55,438 nt of DNA, from NCBI GenBank assembly GCA_035316325.1, contig DATHJB010000069.1:1-55438 (forward strand), given 5' to 3'. Below are positions 46,982-55,052 of this stretch, one piece after another (positions within the stretch are counted from its first letter, which is position 1; each line of letters opens with the position of its first letter). Below the pieces are notes generated by a model. It did not search any database. It saw only the letters and a list, made by a program, of their open reading frames with translations, and was not told where the DNA came from. A program made the position numbers and the translations under genes. The stretch is from Acidimicrobiales bacterium (GTDB lineage Bacteria > Actinomycetota > Acidimicrobiia > Acidimicrobiales > VFJN01).

Positions 46982-47878
46982 ATGCGCCCGCTGCGAGAAG
47001 AACATCGGGTCGGTCTCCACTACTTGGAAGCTGTGACGGCGCTCCTGCAGCGAGTCCGCAGCGCTCACCCCACTGCAGGGTTGTACGAAGCCGCCGATCT
47101 GCAGTGGTGGTGGCGGGCACCGCGCTCAACCGACGTCCTCCCTCAGCTCTTCTGGTTCGATCACCTCGGTCGCCCGGAAGCCGCCGTGATCGCAACCGAC
47201 TGGGGCGACCGGATAGCGCTCAACCCGATCGTCATGCCCGACGCAACTCCCGACTGGGTTGCACATGTCATCGAGCGCGGGCTCGCCCACGCCGGTGAGT
47301 CCGGGTTCGAAGCCGTCGGCCTCGAGGTCGACCGTGCCGATGACGTCCTGCGTGAGGTGTTGGTCGGCCATGGCTTCGCGACCGAGGAAGACGGGCTGGT
47401 CGAAACGTGGCTGGCCGCAGACGCTCGACCCGAGATCAGCCCGCTGCACGAGGACTATCGGTTGTCCAGTCGCCTCGACGCGATGCAGCGTCCGCATCAC
47501 ATGATCAGCCACAAACGGAACCACCCCGACGTCGAGGCGCGTCTTCGTCAAACGTCGCTGTACCGCCCCGACCTCGACCTGGTGGTACACGACAGTCGCG
47601 ACAGCGTCGCAGCGTATGGGTTGTTCTGGAACGACCCCGAGACCGCCACGGGTCTCGTCGAACCGATGCGCACCGAAGACGATCACCAGCGACGAGGACT
47701 TGCCCGCCACATCCTCACCACCGGCATCGACCTGCTCGCGGAGGCCGGCGCAAAGCGCATCAAGATCTGTTACGAACCGGACAACCCGGCATCGAGGGGT
47801 CTCTACCTCAGCGTCGGCTTCGAACCCGACAGGCAGACCGTCGTCTTCTCGCGCCGGGCGAGCGGAGGAGCTTCGTAG
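46982..47878 (+). CDS. GNAT family N-acetyltransferase, two-domain
   Basis: 298 residues. The C-terminal half has the acetyl-CoA motif EPMRTEDDHQRRGLARHIL and the later YEPDNPASRGLYLSVGFEP block. The N-terminal half has a degenerate GNAT-like pattern (VIERGLAHAGESGFEAVGLEVDRAD, LVGHGFATEEDGLVETWLA), so it is a tandem GNAT with one active domain. The substrate is unknown. Confidence 0.87.
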   Translation: MRPLREEHRVGLHYLEAVTALLQRVRSAHPTAGLYEAADLQWWWRAPRSTDVLPQLFWFDHLGRPEAAVIATDWGDRIALNPIVMPDATPDWVAHVIERGLAHAGESGFEAVGLEVDRADDVLREVLVGHGFATEEDGLVETWLAADARPEISPLHEDYRLSSRLDAMQRPHHMISHKRNHPDVEARLRQTSLYRPDLDLVVHDSRDSVAAYGLFWNDPETATGLVEPMRTEDDHQRRGLARHILTTGIDLLAEAGAKRIKICYEPDNPASRGLYLSVGFEPDRQTVVFSRRASGGAS

Positions 47879-47961
47879 ACGGGCACTCTGCGCCTCATCG
47901 TCGAACGAACCGCCCAGAACGGCTGGCTGGGCCGCCCCAGAGGTCCCACCTCGCCGCCGGG

Positions 47962-48309
47962 TCAGTCGCCCGGGCCCTTCGCCTCCTGGTGGGCAGCTTC
48001 GGCCAGGCGCTTGATGACCTGGAGGCGCCGGTCCCAGTCGCCGGCGACCTGGGTCATGGCCCGGGTGGCATCGTCCAGGCGGTCGGGGTCGACGCGGAAG
48101 AGGACCTCGCGGCCCTCCTTGTGGCGGGCCACGAGCCCGGCGCTCTCGAGGATCGCGAGGTGCTTGGCCACCGCCTGACGGGTGAAAGGGACCTTCAGCG
48201 CCAGCGAGCTGGCGGTCGCCTCGCCGCTGCGCACCAGCAGATCGAGGACCCGGCGACGAGACGGATCGGCGATGGCCGACCAGAGCTCGTCGCCGGGATC
48301 GGTGCTCAT
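47962..48309 (-). CDS. ArsR family repressor
   Basis: 115 residues from ATG 48309, overlapping the SRPBCC stop (ATGA). ELWSAIADPSRRRVLDLLVRSGEATASSLALKVPFTRQAVAKHLAILESAGLV and wing KEGREVLFRVDP; helix DDATRAMTQVAGDWDRRLQVIKRLAEAA at the end. It is a paralogue of the ArsR protein encoded at 4757-5095, with the same gene order (SRPBCC first). Confidence 0.9.
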   Translation of the reverse strand: MSTDPGDELWSAIADPSRRRVLDLLVRSGEATASSLALKVPFTRQAVAKHLAILESAGLVARHKEGREVLFRVDPDRLDDATRAMTQVAGDWDRRLQVIKRLAEAAHQEAKGPGD

Positions 48310-48668
48310 CCCACCGGGCTGGCGAACAGGTCGACGAGGCGGCCGAGGAAGTTCGCCCGACCGTCGCGGTGCTCGTCGGCGTAGCGGGCCTTGTCGTCGT
48401 CGGGCCAGCCGATGGCGTCGAGGCCGGTCTCGGCCACCCGCAGTCGGGTCCGCTCGTCGCCCTCGGCGGTGAGGGTGAACTCCACCAGGACCGAGTTGCC
48501 CGGCACCGGTACCTCGCCGTCGGGATGGCCCCAGCGGAACGTGAACCGGTGCGGCGGGTCGACGGTCTCCACCACGAGCGCAGCGATGTTCGCCATGTGC
48601 TCGAAGACGAGGGTGCCCTTGCCGCCGGGCCTGGCGTCGAGCTCGACGCGATCGGTGAACCACCGCAC
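48306..48668 (-). CDS. SRPBCC family protein, apparently 5'-truncated
   Basis: 120 residues from GTG 48668. The fold begins in mid-domain (VRWFTDRVELDARPGGKG), and the frame continues upstream through LLRTITEPEQV to a TGA at 48711-48713, without a start codon. The first beta strand and helix (about 20 residues) are therefore missing. ATG 48714 is in another frame and joins this sequence only if a frameshift is assumed. The rest (TFRWGHPDGEVPVPGNSVLVEFTLTAEGD, TGLDAIGWPDDDKARYADEH) is intact and highly biased. It is coupled to the ArsR gene; it may be recently inactivated. Confidence 0.65.
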   Translation of the reverse strand: MRWFTDRVELDARPGGKGTLVFEHMANIAALVVETVDPPHRFTFRWGHPDGEVPVPGNSVLVEFTLTAEGDERTRLRVAETGLDAIGWPDDDKARYADEHRDGRANFLGRLVDLFASPVG

Positions 48669-48786
48669 GACCTGCTCGGGCTCGGTGATCGTTCGGAGGA
48701 GCCAGGTCTCTCATCGCCGCTGGCGAACGTCGTGCGTGCGCGTCTGTACGCCCCGATCGCACTTCAGGGACAGGTCATTCGGGTTG

Positions 48787-49137
48787 TCAGGAGTCGGACG
48801 GCACGGGCAGGGCGTCTCCTGGGAAGCTGTGGCACAGGTGAACCTCGCAGAGGATCATCCTCGCCCGTACACATGGGTCCCCGTCCATGATCTCTCGGGC
48901 TTCCTCGGGCGGCACGTTCATGATCGCGACGCCGGCCAGCGTCTCGGAGGCGACGGGACAGAGGATCGCGATCACTCCGTCAGCCCGCAGCGAGACCATC
49001 CGTCGTTGGTGTTCCAACTCCGTTGCCTCGGCGCCGTCCATGTGCCGTTCCGGACCCCACGACAGGAGCGCCAGGCTGTAGGGCTTCGCCGTTTCAGCCA
49101 ACTGTCGAATCTGCTCGTCGGTGACGGTTGTGTTCAT
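48787..49137 (-). CDS. YCII-related domain protein
   Basis: 116 residues, AGGAGG before ATG 49137. The pattern LEHQRRMVSLRADGVIAILCPVASETLAGVAIMNVPPEEAREIMDGDPCVRARMILCEVHLC fits YciI-like proteins: a His (LEHQRR) and Asp (DGDPCV) form the putative active site. Role unknown; some members are dehalogenase or lyase-like. Confidence 0.85.
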   Translation of the reverse strand: MNTTVTDEQIRQLAETAKPYSLALLSWGPERHMDGAEATELEHQRRMVSLRADGVIAILCPVASETLAGVAIMNVPPEEAREIMDGDPCVRARMILCEVHLCHSFPGDALPVPSDS

Positions 49138-49552
49138 GATGCCTCCTCGATTCTCCTCGCGAGTGCTGTCGATGTCTCGTCCCGTGCGGTGCGCGACCGA
49201 CGGAGTCCACGCCGCCGGTGATGGGGATCATCGTGCGTCCTCGTGGTGGAGGTGGGTCGCGCCTTCGTGGTCAGGGGGCGAACGTTGCTTAGCCGATCGG
49301 CGTCCGTCGCCGGGGGGCGGGAGCCGATGCCACGGCGGGTGGTCGAGTCGTTCGTCGGGGGCATTCGTACGCCGGCACGACGCTGCTCCGCGTGCCGTGT
49401 CGTCTCGTTCCGGTACCCGGCAGAGTGAACGGTGGGCCGGCCTCGGTCGGGGCTCCCGCCGCGGCAGGCCCACCGGTCAAAGGCCGGGGATAGGTCGGTG
49501 ACCGCAACCGTCGACGGCGAGATGAACGTCCTCGGCATCCTCGGAGCTTCGC
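49138..49552. other. Region without a supported gene
   Basis: Frames open on both strands lack coding bias, start signals and recognisable motifs. It contains the promoter of the YCII gene and the downstream end of the kinase gene. Confidence 0.5.
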
Positions 49553-50158
49553 CTATCTCGGCGCCCGGGACTGCCGCCTGTTTGCCGAGACCTCTGCCGC
49601 ATTCGGGAGCGGGCTACCGGGTCCGTCACCGGGGAGCCACCCCATCCATTCGAGGATCCCCCGCGCCAGGTCGCCGATGGGTTGGTCGGGATCGTTGTCC
49701 ACCGTGAGGTCCTCGACGTCGAGGTCGGCGATCTCCTTGTCGAGGCTGGCGGTAACGCCGAGCAGGAAAGCCCGAACCGAACCCGGTTCCCGATGCTGGA
49801 GGCGGGTGTGCAGCGTGTCGACCGAAGCCCCCAGCCGCACGACGGTGAGGTCGGAACCGGGGATCGCCGCCCGGTAAGCATCGAGAATCGCCGCCGATTG
49901 GACGATGCCGGCCAGGATGACACGCTCGACCCCCAGCGCCTCGTAGTTCGGCCACATGACCCGCAGGTTCGCAACGGTCAGCTCGGCCCACACCCCCCGG
50001 TCGGGCACCGCCGGCCGGACCCGGGCCAGCTCGTCGATGTCAACGACTGCGTGCGCCACCCCCGCATGGAACAACTGCTCGCCCATCTCCTTGACGAGCG
50101 TCGTCTTCCCCACACCGGGCGCGCCCGTCACCAGCAACACGGGTATCGACTTCCCCAT
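49553..50158 (-). CDS. P-loop ATPase/kinase-like protein
   Basis: 201 residues from ATG 50158; a CATCAT hexamer lies 6 nt upstream. Walker A GAPGVGKTT (12-20); VVDIDELARVRP resembles the substrate or Walker B-like strand, and a region around REPGSVRAFLLG is lid-like. Such proteins phosphorylate nucleosides or small molecules, or act as chaperones; no family is certain. The C-terminus is a short Arg/Pro tail. Confidence 0.75.
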   Translation of the reverse strand: MGKSIPVLLVTGAPGVGKTTLVKEMGEQLFHAGVAHAVVDIDELARVRPAVPDRGVWAELTVANLRVMWPNYEALGVERVILAGIVQSAAILDAYRAAIPGSDLTVVRLGASVDTLHTRLQHREPGSVRAFLLGVTASLDKEIADLDVEDLTVDNDPDQPIGDLARGILEWMGWLPGDGPGSPLPNAAEVSANRRQSRAPR

Positions 50159-50663
50159 CCCGCGATGATGACCTGCCCGACCTCACGTCGGAAGTCACCC
50201 CCGCTGGAACGCCTTCGCCTCACCTTCGATCGCTCGAAGTCCACCCGACTCCTTTGGTGGGCGTGCAATGCTGGGTGGCGAACACACGTACGATGTGGTC
50301 ACGGGATGACAAGCGGACAATGGATCGGGAAAGGACGAGGAGTTGATGACCTCTTCGAGCCGGGTGCAGGTACCTCCTTGGGTGGACGGCCGGTGAGCCG
50401 GTGGGCGGCGTGGCAGTGCCCTGAGTGCGGCCACGAGGAGCAGCAGCTGGCGGTCGCCGTAGCGGTCGGTCACCGCTGTCGACGGGTGCGGCGGATCGTC
50501 GATTTGGTCCGTCAACCAGAGCATGTGAGCCGAGGGCCAGCGGGGTCGTCGACGTAGGCGATGGCGGAACGGCTGGGAAGACGAGCTGGTCCGCTCCGTC
50601 GCCGATGCTGCCGCTCGTCGTCACGACCAGATTTCTGTCGCCTTGACACTCGGGACTGGGACC

Positions 50664-50860
50664 CAGCGCTCGGTAACCAATGACACCGTGCAGTCCTCGA
50701 GCACCTGAAGGTCGCGCTCAATGCCGTCGCCACCGGGGCGAGTAGCCGGCGCCGCCACTGCCGCGGCGGAGGCGGTAGCGCAGGACACGCATCGGGAAGG
50801 CGCGTTCGAGGGCCTCGATCGGTGTGTTCCGGGTGTTGGTGATCGGGCGCGACACGCCAA
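50664..50860 (-). pseudogene. Remnant of a hydantoinase B (HyuB) gene
   Basis: In reverse, [36 protein letters not shown] is followed, after an extra base in the G4 run at 50735-50738, by [23 protein letters not shown]. This is the MTNTRNTP...GGDGI block near the C-terminal end of N-methylhydantoinase/oxoprolinase B. The rest of the gene is absent on both sides. The flanks (50159-50663, 50861-51056) hold no other gene I can support. Confidence 0.7.
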
Positions 50861-51056
50861 CCCGACGTCCGTCCGGCTACCTGGGTAAGCCCAACAGAGA
50901 CCAGAGATTCCACGGCCTTCCCGCAAAGAGACACCGGACACACCTGGGCCATCCTCTGCGCCGCCCGAGATGCGCCGATGTGCACGTCCTGAACGGCATT
51001 TCGTGCCACAGCTGTGGCCAGGGGAAGGTTGAGCCGCCGGCCGGGCGGAGGCTGCC

Positions 51057-52280
51057 TCAGATGACCGCGGCGCCGTCCTTCCACACCCCGTCGATGCGCT
51101 CCGCGAGCTTGTCGACCTGGAGGGCGTCGCCGTCGACCACCACGATGTCGGCGCGCTTGCCCGGCTCGAGAGTCCCGAGCTCGTCGTCCACGCCGAGCAG
51201 CTCAGCGGCCGTGCGGGTGGTCGCCACCAGGCTCTGGGCGGGGGTCATACCCCGATCGACCATCAACTGGAGCTCTTGGAGGTTCTGGCCGTGGGGCGTC
51301 ACCCCGGAGTCCGTGCCCATGGCGACCTTGACTCCTGCGGCTATGGCCCGGCTGACCGAGTCGTCATGGGCCTCGACCACCATCATGGCCTTGCGGAGGC
51401 TCTCGTCGGTGAAGGACCCGCCGGCCGCCGCCATGTCGATCACGCCCCGGGCCGCCATGAGCGTGGGGACCAGGTACGTGCCGCGTTCGAGCATCATGCC
51501 GATGGCCTCGTCGTCGAGGTAGTCGCCGTGCTCGATCGAGCGGATCCCCGCTCGGATCGCCGCCTTGATACCGTCGGTGGCCATGGCGTGGGCCATCACC
51601 CAGCACCCGCTCGCCGCAGCCTCGTCCACGAGCACGTCGAGCTCGTCGTCGCGAAAATGGCCGTGGTGGGGATTGGAGCCGGGTGACAACACTCCCCCGC
51701 TGGTAGCCACCTTGATCACGTCGGCGCCCGCGCGGATCAGCTCGCGAGCCTTGCGGCGCATCTCGTCGGGACCGTCGACGATGGCGCTGGGTTTACCCGG
51801 GTGGGCCAGGCCGAAAGGCGTCGGGAAGGTCCCGCCGCAGACCATCCAGTCGTCGGCGTGGCCGCCGGTCTGGCTCAGCATGGTGATCGAGATCTGCATA
51901 CGGGGCCCGTTGACCAGGCCCCGTTCCACCGCGGTCTTGACCCCGAGGTCGGCGCCGCCGGCGTCGCGGATGGTGGTGATCCCGACCCTGAGCGTCGCTT
52001 CGAGGTTACGAGCGGCCTCGAAGAACTGCAGCGAGAACGGCGTCTGGGCCATCTTCCACATGTCGTAGTGGCTGCAGGTCACATGGGTGTGGCAATCGAA
52101 CAAGCCCGGGATCAGGGTCTTGCCCGTGCAGTCGAAAGCCTCGTCGCCGTCAAGGCCCGGCCCGATCTCTACGATGCGCCCGTCCTCGACCACGACATCG
52201 GCACCCCCTGATTGTGGGTCGGTGCCTCCCGTGCCAACCGCGTCGAACACCCGACCACCATGGAAGAGAAGCCGACCCAT
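51057..52280 (-). CDS. Amidohydrolase family protein (metal-dependent)
   Basis: 407 residues from ATG 52280; a GATAGT hexamer lies 6 nt upstream. The TIM-barrel hydrolase motifs are present: DCHTHVT with His64/His66, the carboxylated-lysine position Lys190 in DVIKVATSGG, His231 in VMAHAMA, His251 in SIEHGDYL and Asp324 in AMGTDSG. It ends with LGTLEPGKRADIVVVDGD. The pattern is that of imidazolonepropionase/prolidase-like enzymes that cleave amides; substrate unknown. The adjacent HyuB remnant makes an old hydantoin or peptide pathway conceivable. Confidence 0.92.
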   Translation of the reverse strand: MGRLLFHGGRVFDAVGTGGTDPQSGGADVVVEDGRIVEIGPGLDGDEAFDCTGKTLIPGLFDCHTHVTCSHYDMWKMAQTPFSLQFFEAARNLEATLRVGITTIRDAGGADLGVKTAVERGLVNGPRMQISITMLSQTGGHADDWMVCGGTFPTPFGLAHPGKPSAIVDGPDEMRRKARELIRAGADVIKVATSGGVLSPGSNPHHGHFRDDELDVLVDEAAASGCWVMAHAMATDGIKAAIRAGIRSIEHGDYLDDEAIGMMLERGTYLVPTLMAARGVIDMAAAGGSFTDESLRKAMMVVEAHDDSVSRAIAAGVKVAMGTDSGVTPHGQNLQELQLMVDRGMTPAQSLVATTRTAAELLGVDDELGTLEPGKRADIVVVDGDALQVDKLAERIDGVWKDGAAVI

Positions 52281-52375
52281 AGGGCCACTATCGCACCGTC
52301 GAACCGCCAAGCGTCTTGCGGGTACGACCTCTTCAGCTGCGACCGCTACCCGCTGTCGCAGCGTCGCCGACCTAG

Positions 52376-52561
52376 CTCATTGGTCGCTCGATCTCTGGAG
52401 ACGACCGCCTCGTCGTCCGAGTCGATGTCGCCCACCGCCACTGGGACAGCGTGTCCCAGGACCTCGACACCGACCAGAACCGGCCGATCTGCTCGCCGCG
52501 GGTCACCGATCGACGGGCGCGATGGGCGCCGATCGAGCGCCTGATCTCATTGGCCAACTGA
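52376..52561 (+). pseudogene. Coding-like fragment without a start
   Basis: A frame opens just after TAG 52373-52375 and runs to TGA 52561 with strong GC3 bias (62 codons, including VVRVDVAHRHWDSVSQDLD and RARWAPIERLISLAN). No ATG or GTG lies near its start. Likely the 3' part of a lost gene; no family recognised. Confidence 0.35.
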
Positions 52562-52663
52562 AGCGTCATGTGCAGCTGGGCTCGATTGGCCTTCGGGTTG
52601 GTGGTGCGCCGGTCGGTGGGGCGGGGACGGTGCTGGGGCTCGTTCGATCTCGACGAGGGGCCG

Positions 52664-53266
52664 CTATAGCGCGTTGAGGTGGGCGTAACGGTGCTGCCAG
52701 TCGTCGTACCAGGCGGCGAAGAAGCCGTGGCCCTGGGCCAGCGGGACCACCCGGTCGACGGTCTCGGCGTAGTAGCGGCGCTGGAAGTCGAGCGGCATTT
52801 GGTACAGCCGCTGCACGTTGCTCACCCTGTCGGCCAGCTTCACCCACACGGCCTCCGGGGGCGCGTCTGCGAACCGCTGGAGGTAGGCGCCCTTGGCGGC
52901 CCGCTTCTCGGCCTCGCTGCGGCCCTGCGTCGGGGGCTTGGTCAGCCAGTCCACGTACCCGGCGACCCCCGGACCGAACTGGGCCTCGACGTCGGCGACC
53001 GTGGCCGCCGTGTCCTCGGCCACGTCGTGCAGCAGCACCGCCGCCAGGACGTCGGGGTCGCTCACGCCGGCGCCCCGGACCAGTACCTCGAGCGCCTCCA
53101 GGAGGTGCTCGACGTAAGGCACGCCGGTCGGGCGGCGTTGGTCGCTGTGCCATTGCTGCGCGGCCTCGGTCGCCCGGGCCACGACGTCGTGCACCTCGGC
53201 CGGCAGCTCATCGGCCAACTCGGGGTCGGCATCGTCCCAAGCCTGCCAGCTCACGAACTCACGCAT
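52664..53266 (-). CDS. Small alarmone hydrolase-like HD protein (RelA/SpoT hydrolase domain)
   Basis: 200 residues from ATG 53266. The stand-alone HD domain fits (p)ppGpp hydrolases: QQWHSDQRRPTGVPYVEHLLEAL (His40, His54), VLAAVLLHDVAEDT with HD at 80-81 and ED at 84-85, FGPGVAGYVDWLTK, and VWVKLADRVSNVQRL (Asp146, Asn150). No synthetase domain, so it is of the MESH1-like type. It may remove stress alarmones or related nucleotides. CATACT lies 6 nt before the start. Confidence 0.85.
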   Translation of the reverse strand: MREFVSWQAWDDADPELADELPAEVHDVVARATEAAQQWHSDQRRPTGVPYVEHLLEALEVLVRGAGVSDPDVLAAVLLHDVAEDTAATVADVEAQFGPGVAGYVDWLTKPPTQGRSEAEKRAAKGAYLQRFADAPPEAVWVKLADRVSNVQRLYQMPLDFQRRYYAETVDRVVPLAQGHGFFAAWYDDWQHRYAHLNAL

Positions 53267-53447
53267 GGGCTCAGTATGTCCGTACGCCTGCCGGGTGCGT
53301 AGGTCACCCCCATAGAAGACGTCGCAGGTCGACGCCGATGAAGCCGCACAGAACGACAGGCTGTCACTGTGGCCCGACGGGCTGGCGGACGGCCATGCGG
53401 ACCTGCCCGCCCGCACCGATCGACCGTTGCGGAGCGGGGCGACAGGG

Positions 53448-53618
53448 TCATCGCTGCAGCACCTTGCCCGCCTCGGCGTAGATCTGCCGCGACACGAAGA
53501 ACGGGATGAGGACCTCGGCGTAGTGGCCGAGGTCGTCCTGGCGGGAGGTCAGGTAGTTCTCGTGGCAGCCGTGGGAGTTCCCGGCCGAGTCGGTGTTCTT
53601 GAACAGGTAGACGTTGCC
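53448..53618 (-). pseudogene. Fragment of a Pup ligase/deamidase (PafA/Dop) gene
   Basis: In reverse, [23 protein letters not shown], then [20 protein letters not shown] matches the ATP-binding part of PafA/Dop, where the family has [21 protein letters not shown] and VTRQLICGAGKVLQ. A TAG at 53619-53621 ends the frame upstream, and TGA follows KVLQR, so only about 57 codons remain. One Asn is missing. The remaining 53267-53447 and 53622-53843 stretches hold nothing else I can support. Confidence 0.7.
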
Positions 53619-53859
53619 CTAGACCCCGCCGGTGCCAGAGCCGGTCCAGCGGGCCCCGATCTCGGCTGGCTAGCTCCCCAGTTCACTCCTCGCCCCCTTC
53701 GGCTGACACACGGACCGGAGGGACGGCTAGCAGGTGGCTAACAGCGGGTCGTTAGGTATGGCTCGTGGCAGGAGACTCGGTGGAGATCGAGAGAGGATGC
53801 ATCGGGGAAGCCCGCAGGTTCCTCCCTGGTGATTTGCTGGGCCAAGGAGCGTGGAGCTG

Positions 53860-55032
53860 ATGCGCGGACGTATCTTCCGGGGTTTCGTCGTTCTCGCCAT
53901 GGCGGCGATGTTGATCTGGGGCGATGCCTCACCGGCCCTGGCGGCCGAGACATCGTGGAGCGTCACCAATCCCAACGCCGACGGGTCGTTCGCCACGACC
54001 GCCGGCACCCTGACGCTGGTCAACACCGACACAGGCGTCACCACCTCCTGCTCCTCGGCCCCCTTGTACGGGACGTTGCCGACCGCGGCCGGCGTGCACG
54101 AGCTGGGCTACATCTCTCACAGCGAGGCCACCGACTGCACCAGCAGTGGCGGATCGCCCGCCGTGGTCTTCATCGCGGGAGAGGTACCCCTCGCCGGCCG
54201 GTCGTACGACGCCCTCACCGGCCGGGCCACCGTGGACGGCGTGATGCTGATCGACTCGGTCGTCAGCCAGCCGGGGTGTGACTACTACGTGTCCGGCACG
54301 CTGAGGATGACCTACACGAACTCGTCGTCGGAGCTGGTGATCGACGACACCTCGTTCACGGTGACCTACGCGACGGGCTCGGGTTGCGGCGGTGTTGCTG
54401 CTGAGGGCGACACCGTCGGAGTGACCGGGAGGTACACGCTCACACCGGCCATCACCCTGGTGGCGGCGCCGCCGAGGTTCACGGTGACCGGCGGCAACGC
54501 CGACGGCGGGTTCACGACCACCCAGTCGGGTACGACCGTTCACACCCTGGGCGACCTCAACACCGGGAACCACAGCCGGTGCTCAGATGCGACGGTCGCC
54601 GGACGCATCCCCAACGGCAGCGACGTGCCCGCCGCCGGCATCGGCTCGGTGACGTCGGCCAGCCTGGGTCGGTGCACGCAGTTCCCCGACAACGACGGCG
54701 TGTTCACGGTCACCCCTGTGAACCTGCCCTGGCGTCTCGACGCTGTCTCGTACGTGGCGACCGACGGGGGCTATGTGTCCGGATCGATCGCCAACTTCGA
54801 GCTGTCCGTCTCTGGGCCAGGCTGCTCGTTCTCGGTCACGAACACCCCCTACGCCACCGACTGGCGGTACGGCGAGTTCAACGGCACGCCCGACGTGCTC
54901 CTGATCAACCTGCAACGCGCCGAGATCACCAACGTGCAGGGCTGCGGCGGTGGGTTCAACAACGGTGACCGGGCCTCGTACAGCAACGCCTACGCCGTGA
55001 GCCCCGCCACCCTGCAGGTCACCGGCCGGTAG
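53860..55032 (+). CDS. Secreted hypothetical protein with two similar halves
   Basis: 390 residues from ATG 53860 (GTG 53851 possible). Signal peptide: GFVVLAMAAMLIWGDASPALAAE. Two beta-rich halves resemble each other: SWSVTNPNADGSFATTAGTLTLV and RFTVTGGNADGGFTTTQSGTTVH; GYISHSEATDCT and GSVTSASLGRCT; QPGCDYYVSGT and GPGCSFSVTNT; SGCGGVAAEGDTVG and QGCGGGFNNGDRAS. Each has conserved Cys, so two disulfide-bonded domains are likely. No anchor. Related secreted proteins of unknown function occur in actinobacteria. Confidence 0.82.
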   Translation: MRGRIFRGFVVLAMAAMLIWGDASPALAAETSWSVTNPNADGSFATTAGTLTLVNTDTGVTTSCSSAPLYGTLPTAAGVHELGYISHSEATDCTSSGGSPAVVFIAGEVPLAGRSYDALTGRATVDGVMLIDSVVSQPGCDYYVSGTLRMTYTNSSSELVIDDTSFTVTYATGSGCGGVAAEGDTVGVTGRYTLTPAITLVAAPPRFTVTGGNADGGFTTTQSGTTVHTLGDLNTGNHSRCSDATVAGRIPNGSDVPAAGIGSVTSASLGRCTQFPDNDGVFTVTPVNLPWRLDAVSYVATDGGYVSGSIANFELSVSGPGCSFSVTNTPYATDWRYGEFNGTPDVLLINLQRAEITNVQGCGGGFNNGDRASYSNAYAVSPATLQVTGR

Positions 55033-55052
55033 CCGCCACAGGCCAGAAGTAG

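Noticed and set aside
49121-49501. 126-residue plus-strand frame in the gap before the kinase
   Set aside because: Ser/Arg/Gly-rich, no start signal, no coding bias.
50824-51522. 232-residue plus-strand frame
   Set aside because: Its right part is antisense to the amidohydrolase and the left part covers the HyuB remnant; no own motif.
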